Assembly (NCBI GenBank): GCA_046349915.1
Contig: JAXMBL010000003.1
Location: 806,001-870,000, forward strand
Origin: CAIXSC01 sp046349915
GTDB lineage: Bacteria; Planctomycetota; Planctomycetia; Pirellulales; Pirellulaceae
Length of the DNA stretch: 64,000 nucleotides
Direction: 5' to 3'
Positions 8,903 to 17,331 of the stretch are shown in pieces (positions within the stretch are counted from its first letter, which is position 1; the number at the start of each line of letters is the position of its first letter). Under the pieces are notes generated by a model. It made no database searches, was not told the origin of the DNA, and saw nothing but the letters and a program-made list of their open reading frames with translations. A program made the translations under genes and the position numbers.

Positions 8903-10375
8903 TTAACCGCGAGGCGATCGTGCGGGCATTTGACGCACGAGTTCCTCGAGTGCGGCGGGATCGGGAGGATTGTCGATCAGATTACGAGTCTCCTGAGGAT
9001 CATGCAGATGGTCGTAGAGTTCGCGAGCCAAGAGTTCGCCGCTATTCCAACCACGCCACTCGGTATAGCGAAATCGCTGACCGCGAACGCTGGTCCCCAT
9101 CGCATCGGGCAACTTCGAGGGAGTGCGATCGTAGTAAGCAGGGCGAGGATGCTGTGTGAACGCGACCGACTTGATGGTTGCCTTGGGGTTCTCCAGTAAC
9201 GGACGTAGCGAGAGACCGTCGAGCGGCTTGGGGGCGGGCAGGCTGCAGAGATCGTTGAGCGTTGGAAACAGATCGATCAACTCGACCAACGATTCAGTCG
9301 ATTCACCGGCGGAACGACCCGCGGGGTCGACGACGATCAAAGGAACGCGTGCATCCAGCTCGAAGTTCGAAGTCTTGGCCCAAAGTTGATGTTCGCCCAA
9401 ATGGTATCCGTGATCGCCGCAGAAAACGACGACAGTGGATTGCTCCAATTGGTGAGCTCGTAGAGCGGCTAGCACTTGTCCGATCTGGGCGTCCAAGTAG
9501 CTGATGTTGGCAAAGTAACCGTGGCGGATTTCCGCCGCTTCCTCCGCGGTGAAGTTAACGGAAGGGTTGAAGCCGCGCAACTCGCGACCGTCGTGGAATG
9601 CCAGGTCGGGAGTGCCGGTAGGGCGAACGCCATGCAACGGTGGTAGCTGCTTACGGTCATACAAGTCCCAGTACTTCTTCGGCGCGTTGAACGGCGCATG
9701 AGGCTTCCAAAATCCTACCGCCAGGAAGAATGGTTGTTCTTTGACTTCCGCCAGCACTCGAACCGTTTCGCGAGCGACCCGTCCATCGAAATAAGCCGCG
9801 TCCGGCACGTCGCGGCACTCGCACTTTGGCGCTCGTGCCAAGTTTGGAGGCAAGGGATTGACGCCTTGCGGTGTATCGTTGGCATGGTTTTCGTAGTGCA
9901 GGAACTCAGGCGAACTCCACGAACGCGGGTCTCCTTTTTCGCGAGTATGCCAATTGTGAAAGATCTTGCCCACGCAGCGAGTGGTATAGCCGTGTGACTT
10001 GAACCATTGAGGCAGGGTGACCACGTCGGGCCTCAACTCGCGGAAGTGCGTGCCGTTCGACCAAAGCCCCAGTGAGTCGGGGCGGAGGCCTGTGAGCATC
10101 GACGAACGCGAAGGGTTGCACAACGCTTGTTGACAATAGGCTCGCTGAAAAGTCAGGCCGCGCTTCGCCAACTGGTCGAGCTCGGGAGTAAGAGCGGGCG
10201 ATCCATAGCTGGCCAGTTCCGGACGCAAGTCATCGGCCATGATCAATAGCACATTGTGACGCGCGCGGCGCGCCTCTTCGCCGCGCGCGGGCGCGACATA
10301 GAGCACAGTGATGACGATGCCAAGGAAGGCGAGGAACTGTCGAAATGAAGCGACTCGAGTTGATGTGGAGTTCAT
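8903..10375 (-). CDS. Secreted sulfatase, iduronate-2-sulfatase-like
   Basis: A 490-residue protein with an N-terminal signal peptide (hydrophobic core FLAFLGIVITVLYVAPARG). The sulfatase core starts at NVLLIMADDLRPELASYG, giving the metal-binding Asp pair at 48-49. The formylglycine signature CNPSR is at residues 86-90, with Cys86 the residue to be oxidised, and later metal-site and substrate motifs include VFCGDHGYHLGEHQLWAKTSNFE. This pattern is closest to iduronate-2-sulfatase-type enzymes (family S1), which remove sulfate from polysaccharides. It is a single gene, convergent with the permease, and its start region faces the adenylate kinase gene divergently. Confidence 0.92.
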   Translation of the reverse strand: MNSTSTRVASFRQFLAFLGIVITVLYVAPARGEEARRARHNVLLIMADDLRPELASYGSPALTPELDQLAKRGLTFQRAYCQQALCNPSRSSMLTGLRPDSLGLWSNGTHFRELRPDVVTLPQWFKSHGYTTRCVGKIFHNWHTREKGDPRSWSSPEFLHYENHANDTPQGVNPLPPNLARAPKCECRDVPDAAYFDGRVARETVRVLAEVKEQPFFLAVGFWKPHAPFNAPKKYWDLYDRKQLPPLHGVRPTGTPDLAFHDGRELRGFNPSVNFTAEEAAEIRHGYFANISYLDAQIGQVLAALRAHQLEQSTVVVFCGDHGYHLGEHQLWAKTSNFELDARVPLIVVDPAGRSAGESTESLVELIDLFPTLNDLCSLPAPKPLDGLSLRPLLENPKATIKSVAFTQHPRPAYYDRTPSKLPDAMGTSVRGQRFRYTEWRGWNSGELLARELYDHLHDPQETRNLIDNPPDPAALEELVRQMPARSPRG

Positions 10376-10530
10376 GCTGGGTCTGTTGGCGCGAGGATTG
10401 CTGAGGTTAGAATCCAGTTCGACTTAGGCGGCGTCGAGTGATTCTGAAAGTGCTCACTGGATGTCGCAATCGGTTGCGAGGTGTATCGGAGGATACCGGC
10501 CCGAGGCGATGCGAACAAGGAACGCATACC

Positions 10531-11238
10531 ATGCGCAAATACATCATTATGGGCGTCCAAGGGTCGGGCAAGGGAACGCAAGCCAAGCGATTGTGCGAGG
10601 CGTTCGATCTGGTGCACATGAGCGTCGGCGATATCTTTCGCTGGCACATTCAGAATCACACGAAGCTTGGCGCTCGGGTCAAGCGAATTGTCTCGCAAGG
10701 GCAGTTAGTACCCGATGACGTGGTCGACGAAGTCGTCAAAAAACGACTTGAAATGCACGACTGGAATTACGGGTTCGTACTGGATGGCTTCCCGCGGAAT
10801 CAGCCGCAGGCCGAATTTTTCCTGGAAAACTACGACGCGGACGCGGTCATCCTGATTGATGTCTCGGATCAGGTGGTGCTGGAACGAATCCTGAGCCGAC
10901 GACTCTGTGAAAAATGCGGGCTCGACTACAACTTGATCTATCATCGACCCGCGGTCGAGGATTGTTGCGACGTCTGCGGTGGTCGCTTGGTCTCGCGAGC
11001 CGACGATTCCCGCGAGGCCGTTCAGGCTCGATTGCACGACTATCACACGAAGACCGAGCCGATTCTGGATTTGTTCCGCGGCCGCGAATTGATCGTCAGC
11101 GTCGACGGCAGCCAGCCCGCGGATGTCGTGCAGCAAGAGATTCGCCGACAGTTGGGCCTGCCGCTCGATTTTCGCTTGACCAAAACCGATCGCGCGCCCG
11201 CCGCTCCGCTCAATCCCGTCCCCGCCGACAACATCTAG
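10531..11238 (+). CDS. adk: Adenylate kinase with zinc-type LID
   Basis: A 235-residue protein starting at the ATG at 10531 (MRKYIIMGVQGSGKGTQAKR); a longer upstream reading frame has no support. It has the P-loop GVQGSGKGTQ (Gln where Pro/Ala is usual), the AMP-binding VHMSVGDIFRWHI and GFVLDGFPRNQPQAEFF, and a LID with four cysteines (CEKCGLDYN and CCDVCGG), consistent with the zinc-binding long form. It catalyses ATP + AMP to 2 ADP in the cytoplasm. Planctomycetes often encode more than one nucleoside-monophosphate kinase, so this may not be the only or main one. It has a C-terminal extension of about 25 residues beyond the core. Confidence 0.85.
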   Translation: MRKYIIMGVQGSGKGTQAKRLCEAFDLVHMSVGDIFRWHIQNHTKLGARVKRIVSQGQLVPDDVVDEVVKKRLEMHDWNYGFVLDGFPRNQPQAEFFLENYDADAVILIDVSDQVVLERILSRRLCEKCGLDYNLIYHRPAVEDCCDVCGGRLVSRADDSREAVQARLHDYHTKTEPILDLFRGRELIVSVDGSQPADVVQQEIRRQLGLPLDFRLTKTDRAPAAPLNPVPADNI

Positions 11239-11289
11239 GGCGTAAGAAACGGGGTGCGACAGCCCCCTCAGTCTGTCGCCTCCGCATTG

Positions 11290-11328
11290 TACGACGGACT
11301 TCCAGTCCGTCGCTCTAGTCCGTCGCTC
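11290..11328 (+). repeat. Palindromic repeat family A (CGACGGACT/AGTCCGTCG), copy plus half copy
   Basis: A 9-bp perfect stem CGACGGACT/AGTCCGTCG with a TCC loop (11292-11312) is preceded by GTA. A partial second unit CTAGTCCGTCGCTCC follows at about 11314-11328. The same element recurs at 24061-24119, 24842-24866, 25909-25965 and 31642-31698. It lies 3' of adk. Confidence 0.85.
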
Positions 11329-11402
11329 CTGGCCTTGCGAAACGAACGTTCCCGCCCCGACTCTTCTTGTACGAACGGCCTCGGTTACCGATATTCAGGC
11401 GC

Positions 11403-14075
11403 ATGAAACTCTCATCCATTCGCACCGCATTAGTCTTGTGTCTGCTGGGAATCCTCTGTTCGTCGCTCGCCAGTCAAGGTCGGGCAGGGGAGCTTGTTCT
11501 CTTCAGCGAAGGGCGAACGGCATATCAGATCGTCGTGCCTGATTCCCAGCCATCACCGGAACTCGCCGAGTGCTTACGTCAGACGGCTCGTCTTCTGCAA
11601 ATCTCGTTGCAGGGGAAGGAGGCGCCGCCGCCTGTCGTCGTCGAGTCCGAACGAGACGCCGCTAAGCCGTCGATCTATCTCGGCGCCACGGAGTTCGCGA
11701 AGCGTCAGGGAGTGGATGTCGCGAAGTTGCGAGATTGGAGTTATGTGCAACGAGTCGTTGGACAAGACGTGATGCTGGCGGGCCACGACCATCCCCCGCG
11801 AGGTCAAACGGAGAATCCGCGTCGACCCAATTGGAGTCGCGTGGGGACGGCGAAAGCGGCCGTCGATTTCGCTCGACAATACCTGGGAACTCGCTTCCTC
11901 TACCCCGAGATCGCCCCCTACAACTCGGTCGCCGCCGTGGCTCGAATCGATTTGGCGAGTTCACCCGCCATCGAATTTTTGCGGCCCAATCGAGTAGCGA
12001 TTCCAGACAACCTTGACGTAATGAAGACGCCTCTGTTGCGGCTCAACACGTCTCATCCCGCGGGCGGCGGCTTCTACGATCTCGCTCACAATCGTTTTCC
12101 CCGAGTGGATGAAGTGTTCGGCGGGCACACATGGGAACGAGCGGCGCCGCCCGCGAAGTACTGGAGCACTCATCCCGAGTACTTCGCGTTCCTGGGCGGT
12201 TCGCGTTTGAAGCCAGTCGAGGGAAATGCTCAGTATTGTTTGTCGAATCCCGAATTTCAGGAGTTGGTTTACCAAGATCTGGCGTCGTGGCTTGACCGCG
12301 GCTACGCTTCGGTCGACTTAGGGCAACCCGATGGGTTTCGTGAATGCGAGTGTGACGCCTGTAAAAACCTGTACGACACAGGCAAAGACTGGAGCGAGAA
12401 GATCTGGATCTTCCATCGGGAGCTCGCCGAGCGATTGGCGAAGTCGCATCCTGGTCGCGAAGTCACCATGATGTCATACATCTTGACGGCTCAACCACCC
12501 AAGTCGTTCAAGGCGTTTCCCGAAAACACTTGCATCATGCTGACTGGAACGAACGAGGAGGATTTCGCGCCATGGCGTGAAATCGAGGCGCCTCGCGGTT
12601 TCACGGGCTACGTCTACAACTGGTGTCCCAATCTGGCGACTCGCTACACGCCGATGCGCACGCCTGGCTTTATCGAACAGCAAGTGAAACGTCTGGCGGC
12701 GAATCGCATTCAGTCGCTCTATCGCGATGGCCCCGGGCAGCTTTTTGGGCTGGAAGGTCCGGTCTACTACGTGATGGGGCGAATGTTCGACGACCCCGAT
12801 TCCAACTCGGCTCGCGCCTTACTGCCCGAATACTGCGACGCGGCGTTTGTCGACAAAGGGGCTGCGTTCCACATGCGGTCCTTTTACGACCAACTCTATC
12901 ATGCCATCGCACTCTACTCCGACCACATCGGCACTCGTTGCGATGTCTGGACGTATGAACCGATCAGCGGCGAGGGACGACCGCGGAAGACCGTGCAGGA
13001 CCCCTTCCAGTTGCTCGCCTTTCTCTACACTCCCACGCTGCTCGCCGCGCTGGATACCGATCTCTCGCTGGCCGAGAAACTGGTCAAAACCGAGAAAGCT
13101 CGCACGCGTCTGCGGCTGGTACGCACGGAGTTCGATTATGTGCGGCATCTCGCGCGAGTGGTGCATTTGTATCACGCGTATCAGATTCTGCCGGATGCGG
13201 GAGCGAAGGATCGCTTGTTGGATGCCATTGATGCTCGCAACGCTTTCATCGCTTCGCTCTACGACGAACGTGGCAATGGTCGACTGCGAGACGACTGGGG
13301 ACAAGTGTTATTCCCTTTTCCGGGACATGACGCGAAACACCTGCGGCTAGCCTATGACGGATATCAGGAACCTTACTCACACACCTGCTTGAATTGGGAC
13401 ACGGCGGCCATGCGCCGGTCGCCCGCGATTGGGGTGAAGAAGTGGACGATCGGCCGATCTGAGAAGGCAGTGACGCTGGATTCGCCAGCCTGGCAATCGG
13501 TCGCCTCGCAAGAACTTACCTACTTGCCGCCGCTGAAACGACTGCCTCGCCGCACCTCGGTGCAATCGCTGTACGACGCCGAGTATTTGTATCTACGCGC
13601 GGAATGCGAGTTGGAGCCTGATCATCCGGCGGGCGAGTTTCCCAAGGCTCAACCTGATCGGCCGCTGGTCAATCACGAGTCGCTGGACGTTTATCTTCAG
13701 CCTCGTACCGGCCAAGAGGTGTTTTATCGCTTTCAAGCGGGCGTTCATCCCGACGCCAAGTATGATGCGGCAAGTGGATTCGTGACCGATCCCATTGATC
13801 CGCGATTCGGCAAGGATGACCCAACTTGGAATGGGAATTGGACGGTCGAATCCAAGTTAGAGCGTGAGTCGCGCCGCTGGATCGTGATGTTTGCGATTCC
13901 CTTTCGTAGCTTGGACGTTGATCCACCCGCGTCTGGCATCACGTGGCGGATGAATTTGGCTCGCTACCACCATCTTCCTCGCGAGCAAATCGATCGATCG
14001 CTATGGTCCACACGAGTGGGGACGAACAGCATCGATGATCGCGAGGCTTTCGGCGAACTAACCTTTGGCCCTTAG
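11403..14075 (+). CDS. Secreted DUF4838 protein with C-terminal carbohydrate-binding-like domain
   Basis: The ATG at 11403 gives an 890-residue protein with a clean signal peptide (ALVLCLLGILCSSLASQGRA). The N-terminal region (about 30-170) resembles the accessory domain of GH67/GH20-type enzymes. It is followed by the DUF4838 core with REYxx-type motifs such as GFRECECDACKNLYD, GYVYNWCPNLATRY and DGPGQLFGLEGPVYYV. Residues ~690-890 form a beta-rich domain (SLYDAEYLYLRAECELEP, DVYLQP, MFAIPFRSLD) like CBM9/DOMON carbohydrate-binding domains. A role in binding or degrading polysaccharide in the periplasm or outside the cell is inferred; no specific activity is established for DUF4838. Confidence 0.85.
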   Translation: MKLSSIRTALVLCLLGILCSSLASQGRAGELVLFSEGRTAYQIVVPDSQPSPELAECLRQTARLLQISLQGKEAPPPVVVESERDAAKPSIYLGATEFAKRQGVDVAKLRDWSYVQRVVGQDVMLAGHDHPPRGQTENPRRPNWSRVGTAKAAVDFARQYLGTRFLYPEIAPYNSVAAVARIDLASSPAIEFLRPNRVAIPDNLDVMKTPLLRLNTSHPAGGGFYDLAHNRFPRVDEVFGGHTWERAAPPAKYWSTHPEYFAFLGGSRLKPVEGNAQYCLSNPEFQELVYQDLASWLDRGYASVDLGQPDGFRECECDACKNLYDTGKDWSEKIWIFHRELAERLAKSHPGREVTMMSYILTAQPPKSFKAFPENTCIMLTGTNEEDFAPWREIEAPRGFTGYVYNWCPNLATRYTPMRTPGFIEQQVKRLAANRIQSLYRDGPGQLFGLEGPVYYVMGRMFDDPDSNSARALLPEYCDAAFVDKGAAFHMRSFYDQLYHAIALYSDHIGTRCDVWTYEPISGEGRPRKTVQDPFQLLAFLYTPTLLAALDTDLSLAEKLVKTEKARTRLRLVRTEFDYVRHLARVVHLYHAYQILPDAGAKDRLLDAIDARNAFIASLYDERGNGRLRDDWGQVLFPFPGHDAKHLRLAYDGYQEPYSHTCLNWDTAAMRRSPAIGVKKWTIGRSEKAVTLDSPAWQSVASQELTYLPPLKRLPRRTSVQSLYDAEYLYLRAECELEPDHPAGEFPKAQPDRPLVNHESLDVYLQPRTGQEVFYRFQAGVHPDAKYDAASGFVTDPIDPRFGKDDPTWNGNWTVESKLERESRRWIVMFAIPFRSLDVDPPASGITWRMNLARYHHLPREQIDRSLWSTRVGTNSIDDREAFGELTFGP

Positions 14076-14134
14076 TGCTTTGTTAAAGCTACGAACTGGG
14101 AGTGATCCGAACGGGCGCGAAGAGGTGAAGTAAT

Positions 14135-14159
14135 CCGCGAAGAGAGATTTACTTCGCGG
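14135..14159. terminator. Hairpin between convergent genes, possible bidirectional terminator
   Basis: An 8-bp stem CCGCGAAG/CTTCGCGG with a 9-nt loop overlaps the stop codon of the minus-strand hydrolase and lies 60 bp after the DUF4838 stop. There is no T-tract on either side, so terminator function is only plausible from position. Confidence 0.35.
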
Positions 14160-15558
14160 TACTCGCCTCGGAGGGCTGCGACTTCAACCCCGCGGTGTTC
14201 ACCGCGGTCACTCGATAACGGTGCGACTTGCCTGCTTCCGCTTTGGCGTCCACGTACCGAAACGCGACCAGCGGTTGAGTGGGCGTGTCGCTGTACTGCA
14301 GATTCTGGAAGATGGGGCGACCGAACGGATTCTTCCCCTGTTCCGGGACGCTTGCCAGTACTTGACCGTCGCGTTCGATGACGAAGCTGGCCAAGCCGCT
14401 CTCGAGATCGGCTTCCGCCTGCCACGTGATTTCGTTGCCTTTCGCCTGAACCTCTCGCGGCGCGGGCGGCGGCGTGGCGTCGCCAATCTGAGTATCCTTG
14501 ACGTATTGCGTCCAAAGCTGGGCGATCGAGGCGTTGGCGAGCCATGAAGCCTTTAAGGGGTCGCCCGAGTACTGGGCTGCCGCCGCCGCTTCGAGGCCCG
14601 TGGGTGGTGCGAACCAAGCTTCTTGCGTTGGCATCGCGCGCAATGGGGCGCCTGCTTCGGTAGGCAAGCGAGCGGCAAGGCAAGCGTCGAGCCAAGGGAT
14701 GGCGAAGTATCGTTGATTGCCACACTCATGCGCTGTCAGCGGATCGACCGAGACGGCGACCAATCCTCCTTTGCCGCGCACTTCCAAAAAGAATGCCTCG
14801 TTGGCGGGCCATACGCCAGCGAAACGCCCCTCTTTATCGACGACTCCTTCCTTGACGCCCAGATTGCACATGATAGGGACCGCGAGGGCCGCTTCGGGTA
14901 ACGTGTGGGCCTTGATGGTAGATCGTTCAGGGTTGGGCTTGAGCAGTGGGACGCCCGAACGGAGCCAGGCCGCGGCGACTCGCTCGGGGTGGAGCAAAGT
15001 CATGCCGCCCGCCCAATGCCCGCCGCCACTGTGTCCCCACAGCGCCCAGGGAACGGTGGCCAATTCTGGGTGGCCGCTCTGTTTGCCGAGTTCGGCCAGC
15101 CCCTGCTGAAATGCCGCGTCGGAACCGTTACGAGGGTCGCACCACATTTGGCAGTCGGCTTTGTCAGGTTGCTCGTAGGCAGGGGAGAGCAACGCGCAGT
15201 CATGTTTCTTGGCCAACGCCTGCCAATGCAAGTCGAAGGCGCCTGTCAGACCCGATTTGCACGAGCCTTCGCCGCAGCCATGCTGATGAACGACCACGCC
15301 ACGTAGCGTCTTGACGCCTGGCGGTATCCAAATCGTGTAATTGACGCCATAAGGAAGCTCGCCCGCTTTCTGCGACGCCTCATAGCGGACTCGATAGTAC
15401 GGTGGCGACACGGCGGGGAAAACGTCGTACGGTGCGCTCTGAGCCCAGACGGAGTGGAAGGGAAAGGTCGCTGACAGAATAGTGAGCGACAGAATCACCC
15501 GTGTAATGTAAGTAGACCCGTACACGGCGGAAGACTGGCGATTCGGAGTACTCAACAT
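14149..15558 (-). CDS. Secreted alpha/beta-hydrolase with fibronectin-like C-terminus
   Basis: A 469-residue protein with an N-terminal signal peptide (VILSLTILSATFPFHSVWAQ). The catalytic domain shows an oxyanion-region motif GVVVHQHGCGEGSC and the nucleophile elbow GHSGGG in WALWGHSGGGHWAGGM, typical of serine esterases and depolymerases. The last ~90 residues (PPPAPREVQAKGNEITWQ...YRVTAVNTAGLKS) look like a fibronectin type III domain, often a spacer or binding module in extracellular enzymes. The substrate is unknown. It is followed downstream on the same strand by nothing close; its upstream neighbour on this strand is a sulfatase 52 bp away, so the two may be co-transcribed. Confidence 0.82.
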   Translation of the reverse strand: MLSTPNRQSSAVYGSTYITRVILSLTILSATFPFHSVWAQSAPYDVFPAVSPPYYRVRYEASQKAGELPYGVNYTIWIPPGVKTLRGVVVHQHGCGEGSCKSGLTGAFDLHWQALAKKHDCALLSPAYEQPDKADCQMWCDPRNGSDAAFQQGLAELGKQSGHPELATVPWALWGHSGGGHWAGGMTLLHPERVAAAWLRSGVPLLKPNPERSTIKAHTLPEAALAVPIMCNLGVKEGVVDKEGRFAGVWPANEAFFLEVRGKGGLVAVSVDPLTAHECGNQRYFAIPWLDACLAARLPTEAGAPLRAMPTQEAWFAPPTGLEAAAAAQYSGDPLKASWLANASIAQLWTQYVKDTQIGDATPPPAPREVQAKGNEITWQAEADLESGLASFVIERDGQVLASVPEQGKNPFGRPIFQNLQYSDTPTQPLVAFRYVDAKAEAGKSHRYRVTAVNTAGLKSQPSEASTAK

Positions 15559-15610
15559 GGAATCATCCTTAACAATCGATGGGGACCAGCGCGAATGGGA
15601 TTCGAGCAGA

Positions 15611-17077
15611 CTACGGTGACGTTCTCTTCTCTTTCTTCTCTTTCTTGTTCTTGCCGACGCCCTTCTTTTTCATTGGCGAAGGGGGCGCCGAAACGCTCTC
15701 GGTCGAGGTTGCTGGCTCTAAGTGCGCCGGACGTGCGTCGCGAAACGAATCGAGCGCTGCATGGAGTCGCTGTCGAGCTGCTGCGGCGTCGCTCTCCAGT
15801 TGCTCAATCGACAGCGGCTGATTCTCGTTGGGATCTTTCTTTAAGTCAAAGAACTTCCCGCCGCGGTACAGCTTATAGCGATGGTCGAAAGCAAACTCGG
15901 TAACCGCCGTCGCACCGTTCTGACGCGGCGAGTACCAGTGGTAGAGCCACTCTCGCGGCTGACCTTGTTCACCCCGCACCTGAGGCAAGAAGCTGATACC
16001 GTCTGTCTTGATCGACAACGGAATGCCCGCCGCCTCGCACAGGGTCGGAAGAACATCGACGCTGGAAATCAAGTCGTGGCTAACTCGCCCCTCCTTCACA
16101 GTCCCCGGCCAACTGACGATCAAGGGGACATGGGTTCCCCGCCGTGTCGTCGTCCCCTTGCCGCCTCGATACTCCTGGTCGCGCAAGCGACTGGTGACCC
16201 CGCGTCCCGTGCCGTTATCGCCCAGAAACATCAACAGCGTATTGTCGCGGACGCCTTGCTCTTGGAGTGTCTCCTCAAGTTCGCCGATCATGCGATCCAT
16301 ATACGCCGTCATGTCGGCGAAGTGCTTTACATCCTGGTTCACGTTTTCGCCTTTAGCGCGGGGATCCCAGTCGGCGCTGTCTGGGGTGGGCTGGAAGGGA
16401 TCATGCGTCAACGTGAGCGGGTAATACAGGAAGAATGGATTGTCCTTGTGACGACGGACGAAATCGCGAGCAAAATCGTTGAGTAGTTTGGGACCATATT
16501 GGCCATCGTCGAAGTTGAGTTCGCGACCGTTGTGCTCCAGCCCAGGGTTAGCGTAGCGAGGGGGGCGGCGAGTGTGTTGCCAGAGATACGATTCTTGGAA
16601 ACCAAAATGCTGCGGTGAATCGGGCTCGCGTCCCAACTGCCATTTGCCGCAAATCCCGGTCGCATAGCCCGCTCGTTGAAAAAGATGTCCAAACGTGACG
16701 TGGTCACGGACCAGCGTTCCGAAGTTCAAGTAATTGCGAATGTTGTACAACCCCGTCATCAGTTGCACTCGAGTGGGCGTGCATAGAGGCTGCACGTGGC
16801 ACTCGTCAAATCTCACCCCTTGAGCCGCGAGCCGATCGAGATTCGGAGTGCGGTACGATTGGCCTCCGTTCGCGCCCAAACACTCGAAGCCGAAATCGTC
16901 AGCCATGATCAGCACGACATTCGGTCGGCGCGGCGACGATTCGGCATAAGAAGACGAAACGCCTCCAGCCATTCCGCCCGCTATCACCAGCAAGGCAAGC
17001 AGAATCTCATAAGTCTGGAATCGCCACAGTCGCCTTTGGCTCCGCGACAGTTGCCTTTGGCTCCGCCAAAGAGTCAT
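15611..17077 (-). CDS. Secreted arylsulfatase
   Basis: A sulfatase of 488 residues if begun at the ATG at 17077; a TTG at 17131 would add 18. The core starts NVVLIMADDFGFECLGANGG, the formylglycine signature is CTPTR (Cys99 from the ATG), and metal-site motifs include LMFLGDNGTGR. The C-terminus is a lysine-rich tail. The signal peptide core is YEILLALLVIAGGMAGGVSS. The proposed start codon and the Arg/Gln-rich n-region (MTLWRSQRQLSRSQRRLWR) are encoded by a dispersed repeat (17027-17088), so start choice is uncertain and the repeat seems to have been co-opted. The adjacent hydrolase lies 52 bp downstream on the same strand. Confidence 0.88.
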   Translation of the reverse strand: MTLWRSQRQLSRSQRRLWRFQTYEILLALLVIAGGMAGGVSSSYAESSPRRPNVVLIMADDFGFECLGANGGQSYRTPNLDRLAAQGVRFDECHVQPLCTPTRVQLMTGLYNIRNYLNFGTLVRDHVTFGHLFQRAGYATGICGKWQLGREPDSPQHFGFQESYLWQHTRRPPRYANPGLEHNGRELNFDDGQYGPKLLNDFARDFVRRHKDNPFFLYYPLTLTHDPFQPTPDSADWDPRAKGENVNQDVKHFADMTAYMDRMIGELEETLQEQGVRDNTLLMFLGDNGTGRGVTSRLRDQEYRGGKGTTTRRGTHVPLIVSWPGTVKEGRVSHDLISSVDVLPTLCEAAGIPLSIKTDGISFLPQVRGEQGQPREWLYHWYSPRQNGATAVTEFAFDHRYKLYRGGKFFDLKKDPNENQPLSIEQLESDAAAARQRLHAALDSFRDARPAHLEPATSTESVSAPPSPMKKKGVGKNKKEKKEKRTSP

Positions 17078-17088
17078 TAACCTGTGAG
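17027..17088 (+). repeat. Dispersed repeat GTTGCCTTTGGCTCCGCCAAAG, tandem double copy
   Basis: Two imperfect units (CGCCTTTGGCTCCGCGACAG, then TTGCCTTTGGCTCCGCCAAA) are followed by GAGTCATTAACCTGTGAG. The second can fold as CTTTGGC/GCCAAAG. It covers the likely start codon and first codons of the minus-strand sulfatase. Related units are at 8783-8820 and 43014-43062. Confidence 0.65.
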
Positions 17089-17331
17089 CACCAATAGCCT
17101 CGCCACAAATCGCCAGCACGTCGCTCTCCAAGCTTGTCTCTCCGTCGCGAAATGTTGGTAACTCTCTGCCGGACCTCGCCCGTCGACAGCCTAAGTGCCG
17201 CTCCTGCCCTTAACGGTGGAGAGTCGAATTGTCATGACCCTCGCATCATGGGTCAATCTCAGGTCGTCGGACAAATCGTATTTTCATCCGCCAGGTGTGA
17301 CTTGGCATCGACGAATGGCTAAGCTAAAGCC

